Below, in pieces: positions 10,686 to 19,617 of a stretch of 64,000 nt of DNA. Source of the stretch: Roseovarius albus (GTDB lineage Bacteria; Pseudomonadota; Alphaproteobacteria; Rhodobacterales; Rhodobacteraceae); NCBI RefSeq assembly GCF_900172335.1, contig NZ_FWFX01000001.1, forward strand, positions 124,001-188,000. Direction: 5' to 3'. A model generated the notes under the pieces. It was not told where the DNA came from. It saw only the letters and a program-made list of their open reading frames with translations, and made no database searches. Positions within the stretch are counted from its first letter, which is position 1. Each line of letters starts with the position of its first letter. A program made the position numbers and the translations under genes.

Positions 10686-11363
10686 TTAAGCCTCCTGCCT
10701 GAATACCCGCGCGATGCGGTCGGCAATCACATTGCTATTTGTCACCTTCGAGAGTTTCTGCGTCGCAGAGTCCAATTGGTCCTCGGGCAAAAGCCCTTTG
10801 CCGCGCAGATTGATCAGGTGCTCCATGATCTTTGCGTCAAACTCAGGATGGGGTTGAATGGTATAAATCGTATTTCCGTACATCAGAGCCGCGTTGGCAC
10901 AAAAATCGTTTGAGCCAATGACCTTGGCGTCTTCGGGCAATTTAATAACCTGATCTTGATGCCAGGCATTCAAGTTCAGATCTTGCCCTTCGATATCGTA
11001 ATTGGTGCCGCCAACAGCCCAGCCACCATCGAATTTCACGACCTTGCCGCCAAGTGCCTGCGCGATGATCTGGTGGCCAAAGCAAATGCCAACCATTGGC
11101 ACATCTGCTGCGTAGGTGGCGCGAATGAACTCTTCAAGCGGCGGAATCCAGGGATGATCTTCGTAAGCGCCGTGTTTTGACCCGGTTATGATCCAACCGT
11201 CCATTTCTTTTGGACGGGTGGGATAAGACTCGTTCACAACGTCGTAAGTTTCAAAGTCGAAGCCGTATCCTTCCAACAGCTTGGCGAACATTGAATCATA
11301 ATCCCCGCGGTCTGCTTGGACTTCAGGGAGGGCGTGTCCTGTCATCAGGATGCCGATTTTCAT
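10686..11363 (-). CDS. Class I glutamine amidotransferase-like protein
   Basis: A 225-residue stand-alone GATase1 domain. The catalytic triad is complete: Cys94 in GICFGHQ, His172 and Glu174 in QPHPEF. It is the first gene of an operon with a PuuA-like ligase and a PuuB-like oxidase. A plausible job is hydrolysis of gamma-glutamyl products, as PuuD does in E. coli, but PuuD is a larger C26 peptidase, so equivalence is inference. GGAG precedes the ATG by 7 bases. The palindromic operator AATTTGATCAAATT lies only 12 bases before the start, so the promoter or leader must be very short. Confidence 0.8.
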   Translation of the reverse strand: MKIGILMTGHALPEVQADRGDYDSMFAKLLEGYGFDFETYDVVNESYPTRPKEMDGWIITGSKHGAYEDHPWIPPLEEFIRATYAADVPMVGICFGHQIIAQALGGKVVKFDGGWAVGGTNYDIEGQDLNLNAWHQDQVIKLPEDAKVIGSNDFCANAALMYGNTIYTIQPHPEFDAKIMEHLINLRGKGLLPEDQLDSATQKLSKVTNSNVIADRIARVFRQEA

Positions 11364-11374
11364 GGGAACTCCAT

Positions 11375-11388
11375 AATTTGATCAAATT
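11375..11388. promoter_or_regulatory. Palindromic operator AATTTGATCAAATT, amidotransferase operon
   Basis: A 14-base perfect palindrome 12 bases before the amidotransferase start. The same palindrome, extended to 16 bases, precedes the second glutamine-synthetase-like gene. Repression by a polyamine-sensing regulator of the PuuR kind is inferred from the genes it precedes. Confidence 0.6.
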
Positions 11389-11445
11389 GCAAATTGGCCG
11401 ACTCTGCGTCATAAGGCAAGCCCCATTTTTGGAGCTTAGCACAGG

Positions 11446-12771
11446 TCACACGGTTTCGAGATAGGTTCTCCAGTGATCGGTTGCAGGGGTGCCTGCCATG
11501 ACCCGCTGATCTTGACGCTTTGAAATCACAAAGTTGCGGATCAGCCCTGACGGGAAAATATCGGCGATGATTGCATCCGTTTCGAACAGCTCAATTGCAT
11601 GATCCCAGCTTGAGGCAAGCTGCGGAAGGTCCTGCTCATAGGCATTTCCGCTGACCGGTGCAGGAGGCTGTAATTGGTTTTCGACCCCATAGATCGCAGC
11701 GCCCAGCACGACGGCAAAGTTCAGATAGGGGTTGATGTCCCCGCCGGCGACGCGGTGTTCAATCCGGCGGGCTACGGGTGCACCTCCAGGAACGCGCACG
11801 GCGACGGTGCGGTTTTCATAGCCCCAGCAAATACTGGTTGGCGCGTGCGCTCCGGGCACAAGTCGTTCGTAACTGTTTGCGTGTGGGGCAAATATAAGCG
11901 TGCTGGCCTGCATTGCCTGCAGACAACCGGCAATGGCGTGATGCAGAGTTTCGCTACCTTCTTCTCCGCCATTGTCAAAGACGTTCTGACCGTCCGCATC
12001 CAGAACTGAGAAATGCATATGCATACCGTTTCCGGCATCATCGGCGAAGGGTTTGGCCATAAAGGTTGCGGCAAAGCCATGCTTGCGGGCCAAACCGCGG
12101 ATCAGCGCCTTGAAAAGCCACGTATCATCTGAGGCACGCATGGCATCCTGATGGTTCAGAGTGACTTCAAACTGGCCAATGCCCGCCTCGCTGGTCGTGG
12201 TTTGCGCCGGGATGCCCATTGCGATGCATCCCTCATATAGACTCGAGAGGAAATCATCAAAGTAATCCATCTGGGTCAGCGACAGGACCTCGGGCGTTTC
12301 CAGCGTGCGATCGGTGAACGGGTTGCGCGCGGGGGTCAAGGCACCATCTCGATCATCCACCAAGGTGAATTCTAATTCCGTTGCGGCAATCACGGTCCAG
12401 CCTTTGGCTCTGTACCGCTCTAACACATCGACAAGCGCATGACGCGGGTCGCCTTCGAACCGACGGCCATCCTCCCAATACATGCCCATGGGCACCAGCG
12501 CTTGTTCACTGCTCAGCCACGGCAGCGGGACCGCCCCGCGATCTGTGGGCTTCAAAATGCCATCGGCATCGCCGGTTTCAAAGACCAACGGAGAATTTTC
12601 AATGTCCGCCCCGGCAATATCAACGTTGAGCGCTGAGAGCGGCATGCGCACCGCCCCCTTGTCCAGTTTTGCAGCATAGCTTCCGGGAACACGCTTGCCC
12701 CGCATCTGGCCATTGAGGTCGCAGCCTGCCACGCGGAAAGTATGATATTCGCTCAGGTCCATGTGATGCAT
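11446..12771 (-). CDS. Second glutamine synthetase family protein (gamma-glutamyl-amine ligase type)
   Basis: A 441-residue glutamine-synthetase-fold ligase. The conserved blocks TELEFTLVD, GIGQFEVTLNHQD, GMHMHFSVLD and the ENRTVAVRVPGG loop mark an active enzyme. The sequence differs clearly from the copy at 9326, so it probably handles a different amine. The start is either ATG 12771 or ATG 12762 (three codons later); neither has a strong Shine-Dalgarno, although GGGA stands near the second. It is transcribed alone toward the amidotransferase operon, which starts about 80 bases after its stop, and has its own copy of the palindromic operator. Confidence 0.8.
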   Translation of the reverse strand: MHHMDLSEYHTFRVAGCDLNGQMRGKRVPGSYAAKLDKGAVRMPLSALNVDIAGADIENSPLVFETGDADGILKPTDRGAVPLPWLSSEQALVPMGMYWEDGRRFEGDPRHALVDVLERYRAKGWTVIAATELEFTLVDDRDGALTPARNPFTDRTLETPEVLSLTQMDYFDDFLSSLYEGCIAMGIPAQTTTSEAGIGQFEVTLNHQDAMRASDDTWLFKALIRGLARKHGFAATFMAKPFADDAGNGMHMHFSVLDADGQNVFDNGGEEGSETLHHAIAGCLQAMQASTLIFAPHANSYERLVPGAHAPTSICWGYENRTVAVRVPGGAPVARRIEHRVAGGDINPYLNFAVVLGAAIYGVENQLQPPAPVSGNAYEQDLPQLASSWDHAIELFETDAIIADIFPSGLIRNFVISKRQDQRVMAGTPATDHWRTYLETV

Positions 12772-12806
12772 CCCATCTGATTTGTGGCGACACTAGCTGG
12801 ATTCAA

Positions 12807-12822
12807 TAATTTGATCAAATTA
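12807..12822. promoter_or_regulatory. Palindromic operator TAATTTGATCAAATTA, second glutamine-synthetase-like gene
   Basis: A 16-base perfect palindrome 36 bases upstream of the gene at 11446-12771. Its inner 14 bases are identical to the site at 11375-11388, which suggests one regulator for both units. Confidence 0.6.
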
Positions 12823-12930
12823 ATATTTGTCCGGTGAAATCGGACTGCTTTGAGTACTTTGATGCTAAGTGTATGGCTCTGGACAGAACGACCTTTTTCG
12901 AACAGAGTTCGGAGAAGTGAGTAGCGAAAC

Positions 12931-13588
12931 TTGAAAGATACCGGCGCGAAGATTGACCTGCCCAAACTTTTCGAGCTCCGCCACTGGATTCATGCACACC
13001 CCGAGGCGTGACGTTCGGAAACGGAGACTTCAAAACACTTACGCCAGTTTCTGGAAACACATGCGCCAGCGGACGAAATTGTTCCGTTGTTCGGCGCAGG
13101 GTTTGCTGCCGTATATAACGGTGCAAGGCCTGGGCAAAGGGTGATGGTCCGGGCTGAACTGAATGCCTTGCCCATCCGTGAGATCAATCAAAATCTACCG
13201 TATCGATTCCTTTACGATGGAGTTAGACACAATTGCGTGCATGACGGGCACATGACGATTCTGCCGGGTCTGGCACAGGGCCTATCTGAACGTCCTATCA
13301 GTGGTCGAGTGGTGTTGTTGTTCTAGCCGGATGAGGAAACAGGCTGCGCAGAACACGGCCCATTCGTTTCACGTGATCGATCACGCCTTTCGCTGGGGTG
13401 AAGACTTTGGTGAGATCACCCAAAGATACGAGGGAGCAATGTTTGGATTGGGGGCAGGAGAAGGGCGCCCTGATTCGCACAATCCAGATTATGACTTTCC
13501 AGATGAACTGTTGGAGCATGGGATTGCAATATTTACTGAATTGATCAACATCGCCTTGTCCAAGAATACGGTGGGGTCCGAGCAGTAA
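12931..13588 (+). pseudogene. Degraded M20-family amidohydrolase (hippurate/IAA-amino-acid hydrolase type)
   Basis: Three pieces of an M20D peptidase can be read in order. Around 12970-13010, LPKLFELRHWIHAHPEA is interrupted by TGA. Around 13030-13325, a long in-frame run carries LPYRFLYDGVRHNCVHDGH and GRVVLLF and then a stop, where FQPAEE would be expected. At 13440-13588, in another frame, the typical C-terminus HNPDYDFPDELLEHG appears. The central part, including the dimerisation domain, is missing, so only about 220 of about 390 codons remain. The metal motif is altered (CVHDGH for CGHDGH, LNALPI for MDALPI). It is not functional. It sits next to amine-catabolic genes and may be a relic of that cluster. 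Confidence 0.75.
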
Positions 13589-13609
13589 AAAAACAGCTCA
13601 CGTCAAAAT

Positions 13610-13957
13610 CTATTTCACCGACCGCCCTTTGGGCCCCGAATAAGCGCGTTCAACCTTGGCCACGCGCAGCTCGTAGTGGCTGTACCACTTCTCTATTCCC
13701 ATATTCTGTGCGACTAGGTGCTTGGCATTGGCCTTCCAAGTGGACAGTGCCTCTTCATCTGCCCAATAGGAGACCGTGATACCCAGCCCTGTGTTGTCGC
13801 GCGTGCTTTCAGCCCCCAAGCAACCAGGTTGCTCCAACGCGAGTTCAAACATCTTGTCGCCCATGGCCTCATAACCTTCGTCTTCGGCACTCAACTGATT
13901 GGTGAAGATCACAGCGTAATAGGGTGGTTCGGGCGTTTTGCTGAATCGGTTGCTCAT
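13610..13957 (-). CDS. Antibiotic biosynthesis monooxygenase (ABM) domain protein
   Basis: A 115-residue single ABM/dimeric alpha-beta-barrel domain. The pattern YYAVIFTNQLSAEDEGYEAMGDKMFELALEQPGC followed by ITVSYWADEEALSTWK and a WYSHYELRVAKVER end is typical of the YgiN/HmoA-like group. Such small proteins can be quinol or heme monooxygenases or have no known activity, so the function stays open. A longer frame begins with TTG at 14011, but the ATG at 13957 gives the usual domain start. Its Shine-Dalgarno is weak. The gene stands alone, downstream of the aldolase terminator. Confidence 0.75.
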   Translation of the reverse strand: MSNRFSKTPEPPYYAVIFTNQLSAEDEGYEAMGDKMFELALEQPGCLGAESTRDNTGLGITVSYWADEEALSTWKANAKHLVAQNMGIEKWYSHYELRVAKVERAYSGPKGRSVK

Positions 13958-14049
13958 CTGGGCGATGTCTCTATGGCATGAATAGCTATGCGGATTTTGC
14001 GAGAAACGCAAAGAGTGATCAAGACGGAGTAAAGGTTTTTAAACAAATG

Positions 14050-14070
14050 ACCCCGCCAAAGAGGCGGGGT
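14050..14070 (-). terminator. Terminator of the class I aldolase gene
   Basis: ACCCCGCC and GGCGGGGT form an 8-bp GC-rich stem around an AAAGA loop. On the minus strand it lies about 40 bases after the aldolase stop and is followed by a T-rich tract (CATTTGTTTAAAAACC). Confidence 0.75.
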
Positions 14071-14108
14071 TAACTGTCAATCAGACGCAAATTTCGGTGT
14101 GCGTGCGT

Positions 14109-15002
14109 TTAACCCGCAACCGAAGCCGCGTGAATGCTCGCGATGGTTTCGCCCAGCGTGCCGTTGAAATCGGCATCGCTTTGTTGGGCGCTCAGGCCTT
14201 CGGTCAGAGCGCGCGAGAAACTGGCGATCATGCCTGTGTTTTGCGACAGGCGGTCGTTGGCCTCTTCACGGCTGTAGCCACCAGAAAGCGCGACAACTTT
14301 CAAAACCTTTGGGTGATCGACCAGCGGTTTGTAGTGATTAGCGGTTTCAGGCAGGGTCAGCTTGAGCATGATTTCCTGACCTTCGGGAAGCGCGTCCAAC
14401 TGCTTGGTGATTTCGGCCAGTAGGATGTCTTCAGCCGCGGTCTTGTCTGCGATGGAAATGGTCACCTCCGGTTCAATGATCGGCATCAGGCCCTTGGCAA
14501 GGATCTCTTTGCCAACTTCGAACTGTTGCGCGACGATGGCGGCGATCCCGCTTTCGGAGGCAGCGTTGATGACTGAGCGCATCTTGGTGCCGTAGATGCC
14601 GGCGTCGTTGGCGCGGTCTAGTAGGGCGCCCAGCTCTGGCATTGGCTTCATCAGTTGCACGCTGTCGGATTCTTCTGCCAGACCTTTGTCGACCTTCAGG
14701 AAGGGCACGACACCCTTGGTATCCCATAGATAGGTGGCTGATGGCTTGCCGTCGATCTGACGGTCCATGGTCATTTCAAACAGGATTGCACCAACGATAC
14801 GATCACCACCAAATGAAGGCGATTGGGCGATGCGCGACCGCATGGCGTGGATCATATCGTACATTTCAGCGTCTGAGCCGTATTGATCAGCCTCAACACC
14901 GTACAGTTTGAGCGCCTTTGGAGTGGATCCGCCGGACTGGTCCAAAGCTGCGATAAAGCCATCGCCAGTTGCGATCTTGTTGCGCTGATCCTGTTTCGAC
15001 AT
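14109..15002 (-). CDS. Class I fructose-bisphosphate aldolase
   Basis: A 297-residue Schiff-base aldolase that cleaves fructose 1,6-bisphosphate to DHAP and glyceraldehyde 3-phosphate, in glycolysis or gluconeogenesis. Family marks are AALDQSGGSTPKAL near the N-terminus, GVVPFLKVDKGL, LMPIIEPEV and the C-terminal LSGGYSREEA; the Schiff-base lysine is expected in the LKLTLPE segment. The ATG at 15002 is preceded by GGCGGAG; a TTG two codons upstream is less likely. It is a single-gene unit with a strong terminator. This is the short class I form common in Rhodobacterales. Confidence 0.9.
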   Translation of the reverse strand: MSKQDQRNKIATGDGFIAALDQSGGSTPKALKLYGVEADQYGSDAEMYDMIHAMRSRIAQSPSFGGDRIVGAILFEMTMDRQIDGKPSATYLWDTKGVVPFLKVDKGLAEESDSVQLMKPMPELGALLDRANDAGIYGTKMRSVINAASESGIAAIVAQQFEVGKEILAKGLMPIIEPEVTISIADKTAAEDILLAEITKQLDALPEGQEIMLKLTLPETANHYKPLVDHPKVLKVVALSGGYSREEANDRLSQNTGMIASFSRALTEGLSAQQSDADFNGTLGETIASIHAASVAG

Positions 15003-15097
15003 GTCCAAACTCCGCCTGATAAAAACTGATGCTGACCGCTTCTAGGGGAGGGGGCGCACAGATGCAATTGTGGTGGCGCTAACAAATGCACGCCAGT

Positions 15098-15697
15098 TCA
15101 ACCCAGAGCGACGGCAACAATCGATAAAAGTAAGAGAACTGCAAAACTGACATTGACCAATCGCGAGGTGCGTGGGTTTTGCAAGTAACGCGCTAAACCG
15201 GCCCCCACGGAAAGCCAAATAAGATTAACAAGGCAGACGACGGCCAATGCCAGAATACCCTTGGTCAAGGCGTCGGTGACGGGCTGATCCGGCTGCAATA
15301 CATGCCCCGAAAACAGGGCCCCCATCGCTGCATAGGCTTTGGGATTGGCAAGGGATAAAAAAACCCCGACGTACCACATGGGGGCCTTTGAGGTTTGATA
15401 TTGTGCCGATTTTCCAAGCGGCGGCGCGGTTGCTATTCGGCATGCCAGATAGAGAAAATACGCCATAGCGCAGGCTGTGATGACCGGGGCGACACCCGGC
15501 AGGGCCATTACTGCGCCAGATACGCCGGTGCCGGCGATCAGAATCACTAGGCCCACGCCTGCGCTCAGTCCTGCGACATACCTCAAACCATTCAGCCGCC
15601 CAAAAGACGCACCAACAGCCGCTGCGCTAAGCGTATTGGGGCCGGGGCTGCCAGTCAGCGCGAAGGCTGCCAGCAAGAAGGAGGCCAGACCTTCCAA
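15098..15697 (-). CDS. LysE/RhtB family amino acid exporter
   Basis: A 199-residue inner-membrane protein with about six hydrophobic segments. The N-terminal FLLAAFALTGSPGPNTL is the LysE-family signature, with the conserved PGPN loop after the first helix. Such proteins export amino acids or homoserine lactones; no substrate is indicated. It begins with TTG at 15697, only one base after the SDR stop, so it is probably translated by coupling with the SDR gene. No better ATG lies near the family start. Confidence 0.8.
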   Translation of the reverse strand: MEGLASFLLAAFALTGSPGPNTLSAAAVGASFGRLNGLRYVAGLSAGVGLVILIAGTGVSGAVMALPGVAPVITACAMAYFLYLACRIATAPPLGKSAQYQTSKAPMWYVGVFLSLANPKAYAAMGALFSGHVLQPDQPVTDALTKGILALAVVCLVNLIWLSVGAGLARYLQNPRTSRLVNVSFAVLLLLSIVAVALG

Positions 15698-15698
15698 T

Positions 15699-16481
15699 CT
15701 AAACGCCCGCTTTGCCCATCACCGTGCTCGAGATCAAGGTCACCATGCGACGCGGGGAGATGCGTGGCGAAAAGGCGAAGAACTTATTCAACAGTCCTGG
15801 AACGATCACACGTTTGCCGCGCTGCATGGCGTTCCACCCTGCTTGCGCTACGGCATCAGCACGGGCAGGACGGTTGAGCTTCAACAGACGCACGCCACCC
15901 ATATCCGCGGCATCAAAAAACGCTGTTTGGGTGGCGCCGGGGCACAGGGCGGTGACGGTCACGTTGCCGCCACTCAGCTCTTCGCTGACTGCTTCAGTGA
16001 GAGACAGCACATAGGCCTTGGTCGCATGATAAGTGGCCATGTTGGGGCCGGGCATGAAGCCCGCAACCGAGGCCACGTTGAGAATTTTTCCGCCACCCGC
16101 GCCTTGCATGTGGGGAATGGCCTGTTTCATCAAGTAGCTGAGTGCCAGAACATTGACCTGTATGGAACTCAACTCACGCGCCCAGTCTGATCCATCTCCA
16201 AACTGCCCGTGCCGTCCGAGTCCCGCATTGTTCACTAGGACATCGACTTGCCGATCCTCAGTGGCTTGCGCCCAGAGTTTCTCCACCTGCGCCATGTCTG
16301 ACAGATCAACGGGGATCACCTCGACCTGCACATTGTTGCTGCGCAATTCATGGGCCAAGGCATTCAGTTTGTCTTCGGACCGGGCCGTCAGGATCAAGTC
16401 GTGCCCTTCAGCAGCGGCGATGCGGGCAAATTCTACACCCAGACCTTCGGAAGCGCCGGTGATTAATGTCCAGTTTGGCAT
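15699..16481 (-). CDS. Short-chain dehydrogenase/reductase (YqjQ/DltE-like)
   Basis: A 260-residue NAD(P)-dependent oxidoreductase. The Rossmann motif TGASEGLG is at residues 8-15, NNAG at 88-91, and the catalytic Tyr-x-x-x-Lys is in MATYHATKAYV. The sequence fits the classical SDR group with an extended C-terminus. Substrate unknown. GGGGAAC lies 6 bases before the ATG. It forms a two-gene unit with the LysE-type exporter. Confidence 0.85.
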   Translation of the reverse strand: MPNWTLITGASEGLGVEFARIAAAEGHDLILTARSEDKLNALAHELRSNNVQVEVIPVDLSDMAQVEKLWAQATEDRQVDVLVNNAGLGRHGQFGDGSDWARELSSIQVNVLALSYLMKQAIPHMQGAGGGKILNVASVAGFMPGPNMATYHATKAYVLSLTEAVSEELSGGNVTVTALCPGATQTAFFDAADMGGVRLLKLNRPARADAVAQAGWNAMQRGKRVIVPGLLNKFFAFSPRISPRRMVTLISSTVMGKAGV

Positions 16482-16544
16482 TCTGTTCCCCTCTGTTTGG
16501 CAAAGGGTTTCATAGCTTCAAGTTGGATGCAATGGATGGGCATC

Positions 16545-16568
16545 GTGAGGGGCAGTCAAACCCCTCAC
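16545..16568 (-). terminator. GTGAGGGG/CCCCTCAC hairpin after the PuuC-like gene
   Basis: A perfect 8-bp stem with an 8-base loop, 8 bases after the aldehyde dehydrogenase stop on the minus strand. There is no T run, so it may stabilise the 3' end or terminate weakly. Confidence 0.4.
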
Positions 16569-16575
16569 AATTCGT

Positions 16576-18063
16576 TTAACTTTCCAACGTGACCCAGACC
16601 GACTTGGTCTGTGTATTTTCCAGCAAGGCGTCCAAGCATTTGTCGCGCCCCTCACCGGATTCTTTCCAACCGCCCCAGGGTTGGGTCATGTCGCCATTCA
16701 TGTAGCCGTTGACCCAGACCATGCCGCACTCCAGATCACGGGCAATCTGGTGGGTAGCGGTCAGGTTGTTGGTCCAAATGCCTGCCGCCAACCCATAGGG
16801 GCTGTCGTTGGCGATACGCACTGCATCGTCTGGTCCGTCATGCGGAATTACACACCCGACCGGGCCAAAGATCTCCTCGCGTGCGATGCGAGCGGTATTA
16901 TCAAGCCCAGCAAAGAGGGTAGGTGAGACATAGCAACCCGCGTCACCGGCCTCATGCGCCGCCCCACCTACGACCTGCGTATGCCCTTCAGCAACTGCTC
17001 CATCGATGAATCCAAGCACCTTTTGCTGGTGTGGTTTATTGACCAGCGGCCCCATGATGGTGGCGGGATCAAGCGGATCGCCGGGTTCATACAGCGGTGC
17101 GGCCTTGGCCAAGGCTTGGCAGAAATTATCATAGATTGGGCGGGCTACCAGGATGCGCGTGCCGGCCGAGCACACCTCGCCCTGATTGCCGAACAAACCA
17201 CGCGCCACTTTGGTGGCCACGGCATCCAGATCCTGCACATCCTCTAGAATGATCTGTGGGGATTTGCCGCCCAACTCGGCCGAGACACGCTTGAGGTTCG
17301 ATTGCGCGGCGTATTCATGCATCAAACGCCCGACACCGGTAGAGCCGGTAAAGGCGATCTTGTCGACCTGCATAGAACGCGCGAGTGCCTGGCCTGCAAC
17401 CGCGCCGCGACCGGGGATTACGTTCAACACGCCTTCGGGGCCGCCAGCCTCCAGAAATAGTTTGCCCAACAGGAGCGAGGAGAGTGAAGCGTCCTCGGAT
17501 GGCTTCAGCACCACGCTGTTGCCCGCCGCAAGGGCAGGGGCAATCTTCCAGGTGGCCATCATCATCGGATAGTTCCATGGTGTAATGGCACCCACGACGC
17601 CCAGCGGTTGACGCATAATGTAGTGCAGCGCGTCAGAATTGGTGGTTGGGCAGGTTCCGCCGATTTTGTCGACACATTCTGCCATGAATTTCAGTGTCAA
17701 AACTGAACCAGGCACATCAATGTTCAGCATCTCCGAGATCGGCTTGCCCATCTCAATGCTGTCCAACAACGCGAAGGTCGCAGCATTCTCTTCAACCAGC
17801 TTGGCAAAACGATAGAGCGTTGCCACGCGATCACGCAGCGGGCGATTAGACCAAGCACCTTGATCGAAACGCTGCTTGGCAATTTCGGTGGCTTTGGCCA
17901 CATCCGCTTCGGTCGCCGCTGAAAGGTCCGCCACATGCGCCCCATTGGCTGGATTGATCGAAGCGAAGCTTCCGCCATCGCCGGCCTCTATCCATTTACC
18001 GTCAATCAACAGACGGGTTTCGGGTTTCAGTTTTTGCGCATTTGCGTGCCAATCTTGCAGCAT
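16576..18063 (-). CDS. Aldehyde dehydrogenase, PuuC-like (gamma-glutamyl-gamma-aminobutyraldehyde type)
   Basis: A 495-residue NAD(P)-dependent aldehyde dehydrogenase, the same length as E. coli PuuC. The catalytic glutamate is in SAELGGKSPQ and the nucleophilic cysteine in GEVCSAGTR. The C-terminal block GYMNGDMTQPWGGWKESG followed by GRDKCLDALLENTQTKSVW closely follows PuuC. It would oxidise the aldehyde made by the PuuB-like oxidases here or at 18293. The ATG at 18063 is preceded by GGAGG; a TTG seven codons upstream is less likely. It is transcribed divergently from the FAD oxidoreductase at 18293 and probably shares its regulator. Confidence 0.82.
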   Translation of the reverse strand: MLQDWHANAQKLKPETRLLIDGKWIEAGDGGSFASINPANGAHVADLSAATEADVAKATEIAKQRFDQGAWSNRPLRDRVATLYRFAKLVEENAATFALLDSIEMGKPISEMLNIDVPGSVLTLKFMAECVDKIGGTCPTTNSDALHYIMRQPLGVVGAITPWNYPMMMATWKIAPALAAGNSVVLKPSEDASLSSLLLGKLFLEAGGPEGVLNVIPGRGAVAGQALARSMQVDKIAFTGSTGVGRLMHEYAAQSNLKRVSAELGGKSPQIILEDVQDLDAVATKVARGLFGNQGEVCSAGTRILVARPIYDNFCQALAKAAPLYEPGDPLDPATIMGPLVNKPHQQKVLGFIDGAVAEGHTQVVGGAAHEAGDAGCYVSPTLFAGLDNTARIAREEIFGPVGCVIPHDGPDDAVRIANDSPYGLAAGIWTNNLTATHQIARDLECGMVWVNGYMNGDMTQPWGGWKESGEGRDKCLDALLENTQTKSVWVTLES

Positions 18064-18222
18064 GTCTTGGACCTCCGAGAGCAAATTTCAGCCGTTGCCG
18101 GAGGATAAGGAGGTCGCACGCCTACAGGACAGTGCCCCAAATTGGTTATGTTGTTCAGTCGGTTGCGGGACATACCAATTAAGGGGGACTGATGCGGGTG
18201 ATTTGCCTTCGATAGGGTCAGC

Positions 18223-18236
18223 TCAACTTCGGTTGA
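18223..18236. promoter_or_regulatory. Inverted repeat TCAAC-TTCG-GTTGA between divergent ALDH and oxidase genes
   Basis: A 14-base inverted repeat with a 4-base centre lies in the 229-base gap between the two divergent starts (18063 and 18293). It is a candidate operator, supported only by symmetry and position. Confidence 0.3.
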
Positions 18237-18292
18237 CGGCGGCATCGCCCCGACACACGACTTTTGCGAAATATGAACCTCGGGGGAAATGC

Positions 18293-19567
18293 GTGAGCTA
18301 TCCAAACTCATATTACGCTGCTACGGCAAGCGATCGGGCGTCCCTTCCGGCATTGGCTGGGGTCATCGAAGTTGACACCTGCATCATCGGCGGTGGTTAC
18401 GCGGGCTTGTCAACCGCGCTTGGGTTGGTGGAACGGGCTCACACCGATATAGCAGTGATTGATGCGCAGGGCATTGGCTTTGGATGTTCCGGCCGCAACG
18501 GCGGATTTGCCTTTGGCGGCTTTTCCCTGCATGAACATGGGCTGATCAAGGCGGTCGGCGCGCAGAAAGCGCGCGAGCTCTATGGCTTGACCACCGAAGG
18601 GATCGAACTGATCCGCCAGCGCATCAATTCCTACGAGATCGACTGCGAAGCGATTTGGGATGGAGTCCTGCTGTGCAACTGGTTCAAGGATGAAAAGATC
18701 CAGAATGACCATCAGACTTTTATGGCCGATAGCTTTGGCGTTGAACTGGATTATATGTCAAAGGACGCGCTGCGCGAAGTGGTAAAATCCGAGTGCTACA
18801 ACGGCGCGCTGGTGGATAAAAAGGCCTTTCATTTTCATCCATTGAAATACGCGCTGGGCTTGACCGAAGAGGCCCATAAGGGTGGAGCGCAGATCTATGC
18901 CAACACGCCCGCCTCACGAATTAAGCCGGATGGGCCGGTTAAGATCGTGCACACTCCTAATGGCGTGATCCGAGCCAAACGGTTGGTGATTTGCTGCGGT
19001 GGCTACCTTGAGGGGCTTTACAAACCGCTTGTGCGCTCATCTCTGCCGATTGCCACCTATGTCATGGCGACCGAGCCTTTGGGGGATCGGTTGGATGAGG
19101 CCTTTACTTACCGCCATGCGATCTACGACACTCGCTTTGCCTTTGACTACTACCGCCCGATGATTGACAGCCGCCTTATGTGGGGTGGGCGGGTATCGGT
19201 CAATCTGAATGAGCCCAAGGATCTGGATCAACTGCTGTACGGCGACCTGATGAAGGTCTTTCCGCAACTTGAAGGCGTTAAGGTTGACTATGCGTGGCAG
19301 GGCTTGATGAGCTGGTCCGCCCACAAGATGCCGCAGATCGGTGAAGAGCGTCCGGGCATCTGGTATGCACAGGCCTTTGGTGGCCATGGGGTCGCGGCTA
19401 CCAACATCGCGGGTGACTTGCTGGCGGCAGCCATCGCAGAGGGCGATACCCGCTACAAGATGCTGGCTGACCGATTCCGACTGACCTCAACTTTTGGGCC
19501 TCTGGGCAAGATCGGGGCCGAGGCAACCTATCAATACTACATGCTGCGCGACCGCATGAAAGAGTGA
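18293..19567 (+). CDS. FAD-dependent amine oxidoreductase (DAO family, PuuB/OoxB-like)
   Basis: A 424-residue flavoprotein starting at GTG 18293, six bases after GGGGGA. A frame extending back to 17876 overlaps the divergent ALDH gene and its promoter and is rejected. The FAD motif GGGYAG is near residues 31-36, followed by GIGFGCSGRNGGFAFGG; the C-terminal AFGGHGVAATNIAGDLLAAAI closes the flavin site. It shares the architecture of the oxidase at 8011-9321 but only moderate identity, so it likely acts on a different secondary amine. It leads a plus-strand set of oxidase, cupin and M20 amidase. Confidence 0.82.
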   Translation: MSYPNSYYAATASDRASLPALAGVIEVDTCIIGGGYAGLSTALGLVERAHTDIAVIDAQGIGFGCSGRNGGFAFGGFSLHEHGLIKAVGAQKARELYGLTTEGIELIRQRINSYEIDCEAIWDGVLLCNWFKDEKIQNDHQTFMADSFGVELDYMSKDALREVVKSECYNGALVDKKAFHFHPLKYALGLTEEAHKGGAQIYANTPASRIKPDGPVKIVHTPNGVIRAKRLVICCGGYLEGLYKPLVRSSLPIATYVMATEPLGDRLDEAFTYRHAIYDTRFAFDYYRPMIDSRLMWGGRVSVNLNEPKDLDQLLYGDLMKVFPQLEGVKVDYAWQGLMSWSAHKMPQIGEERPGIWYAQAFGGHGVAATNIAGDLLAAAIAEGDTRYKMLADRFRLTSTFGPLGKIGAEATYQYYMLRDRMKE

Positions 19568-19617
19568 CTGCGCGCGAAGCTCCCCCAAACCAGAATATCA
19601 AGAATGAGGATTATCTG

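Noticed and set aside
17876..18292. N-terminal extension of the FAD oxidoreductase at 18293
   Set aside because: It would overlap the divergent ALDH gene by nearly 190 bases and cross the shared promoter; family homology begins after GTG 18293.
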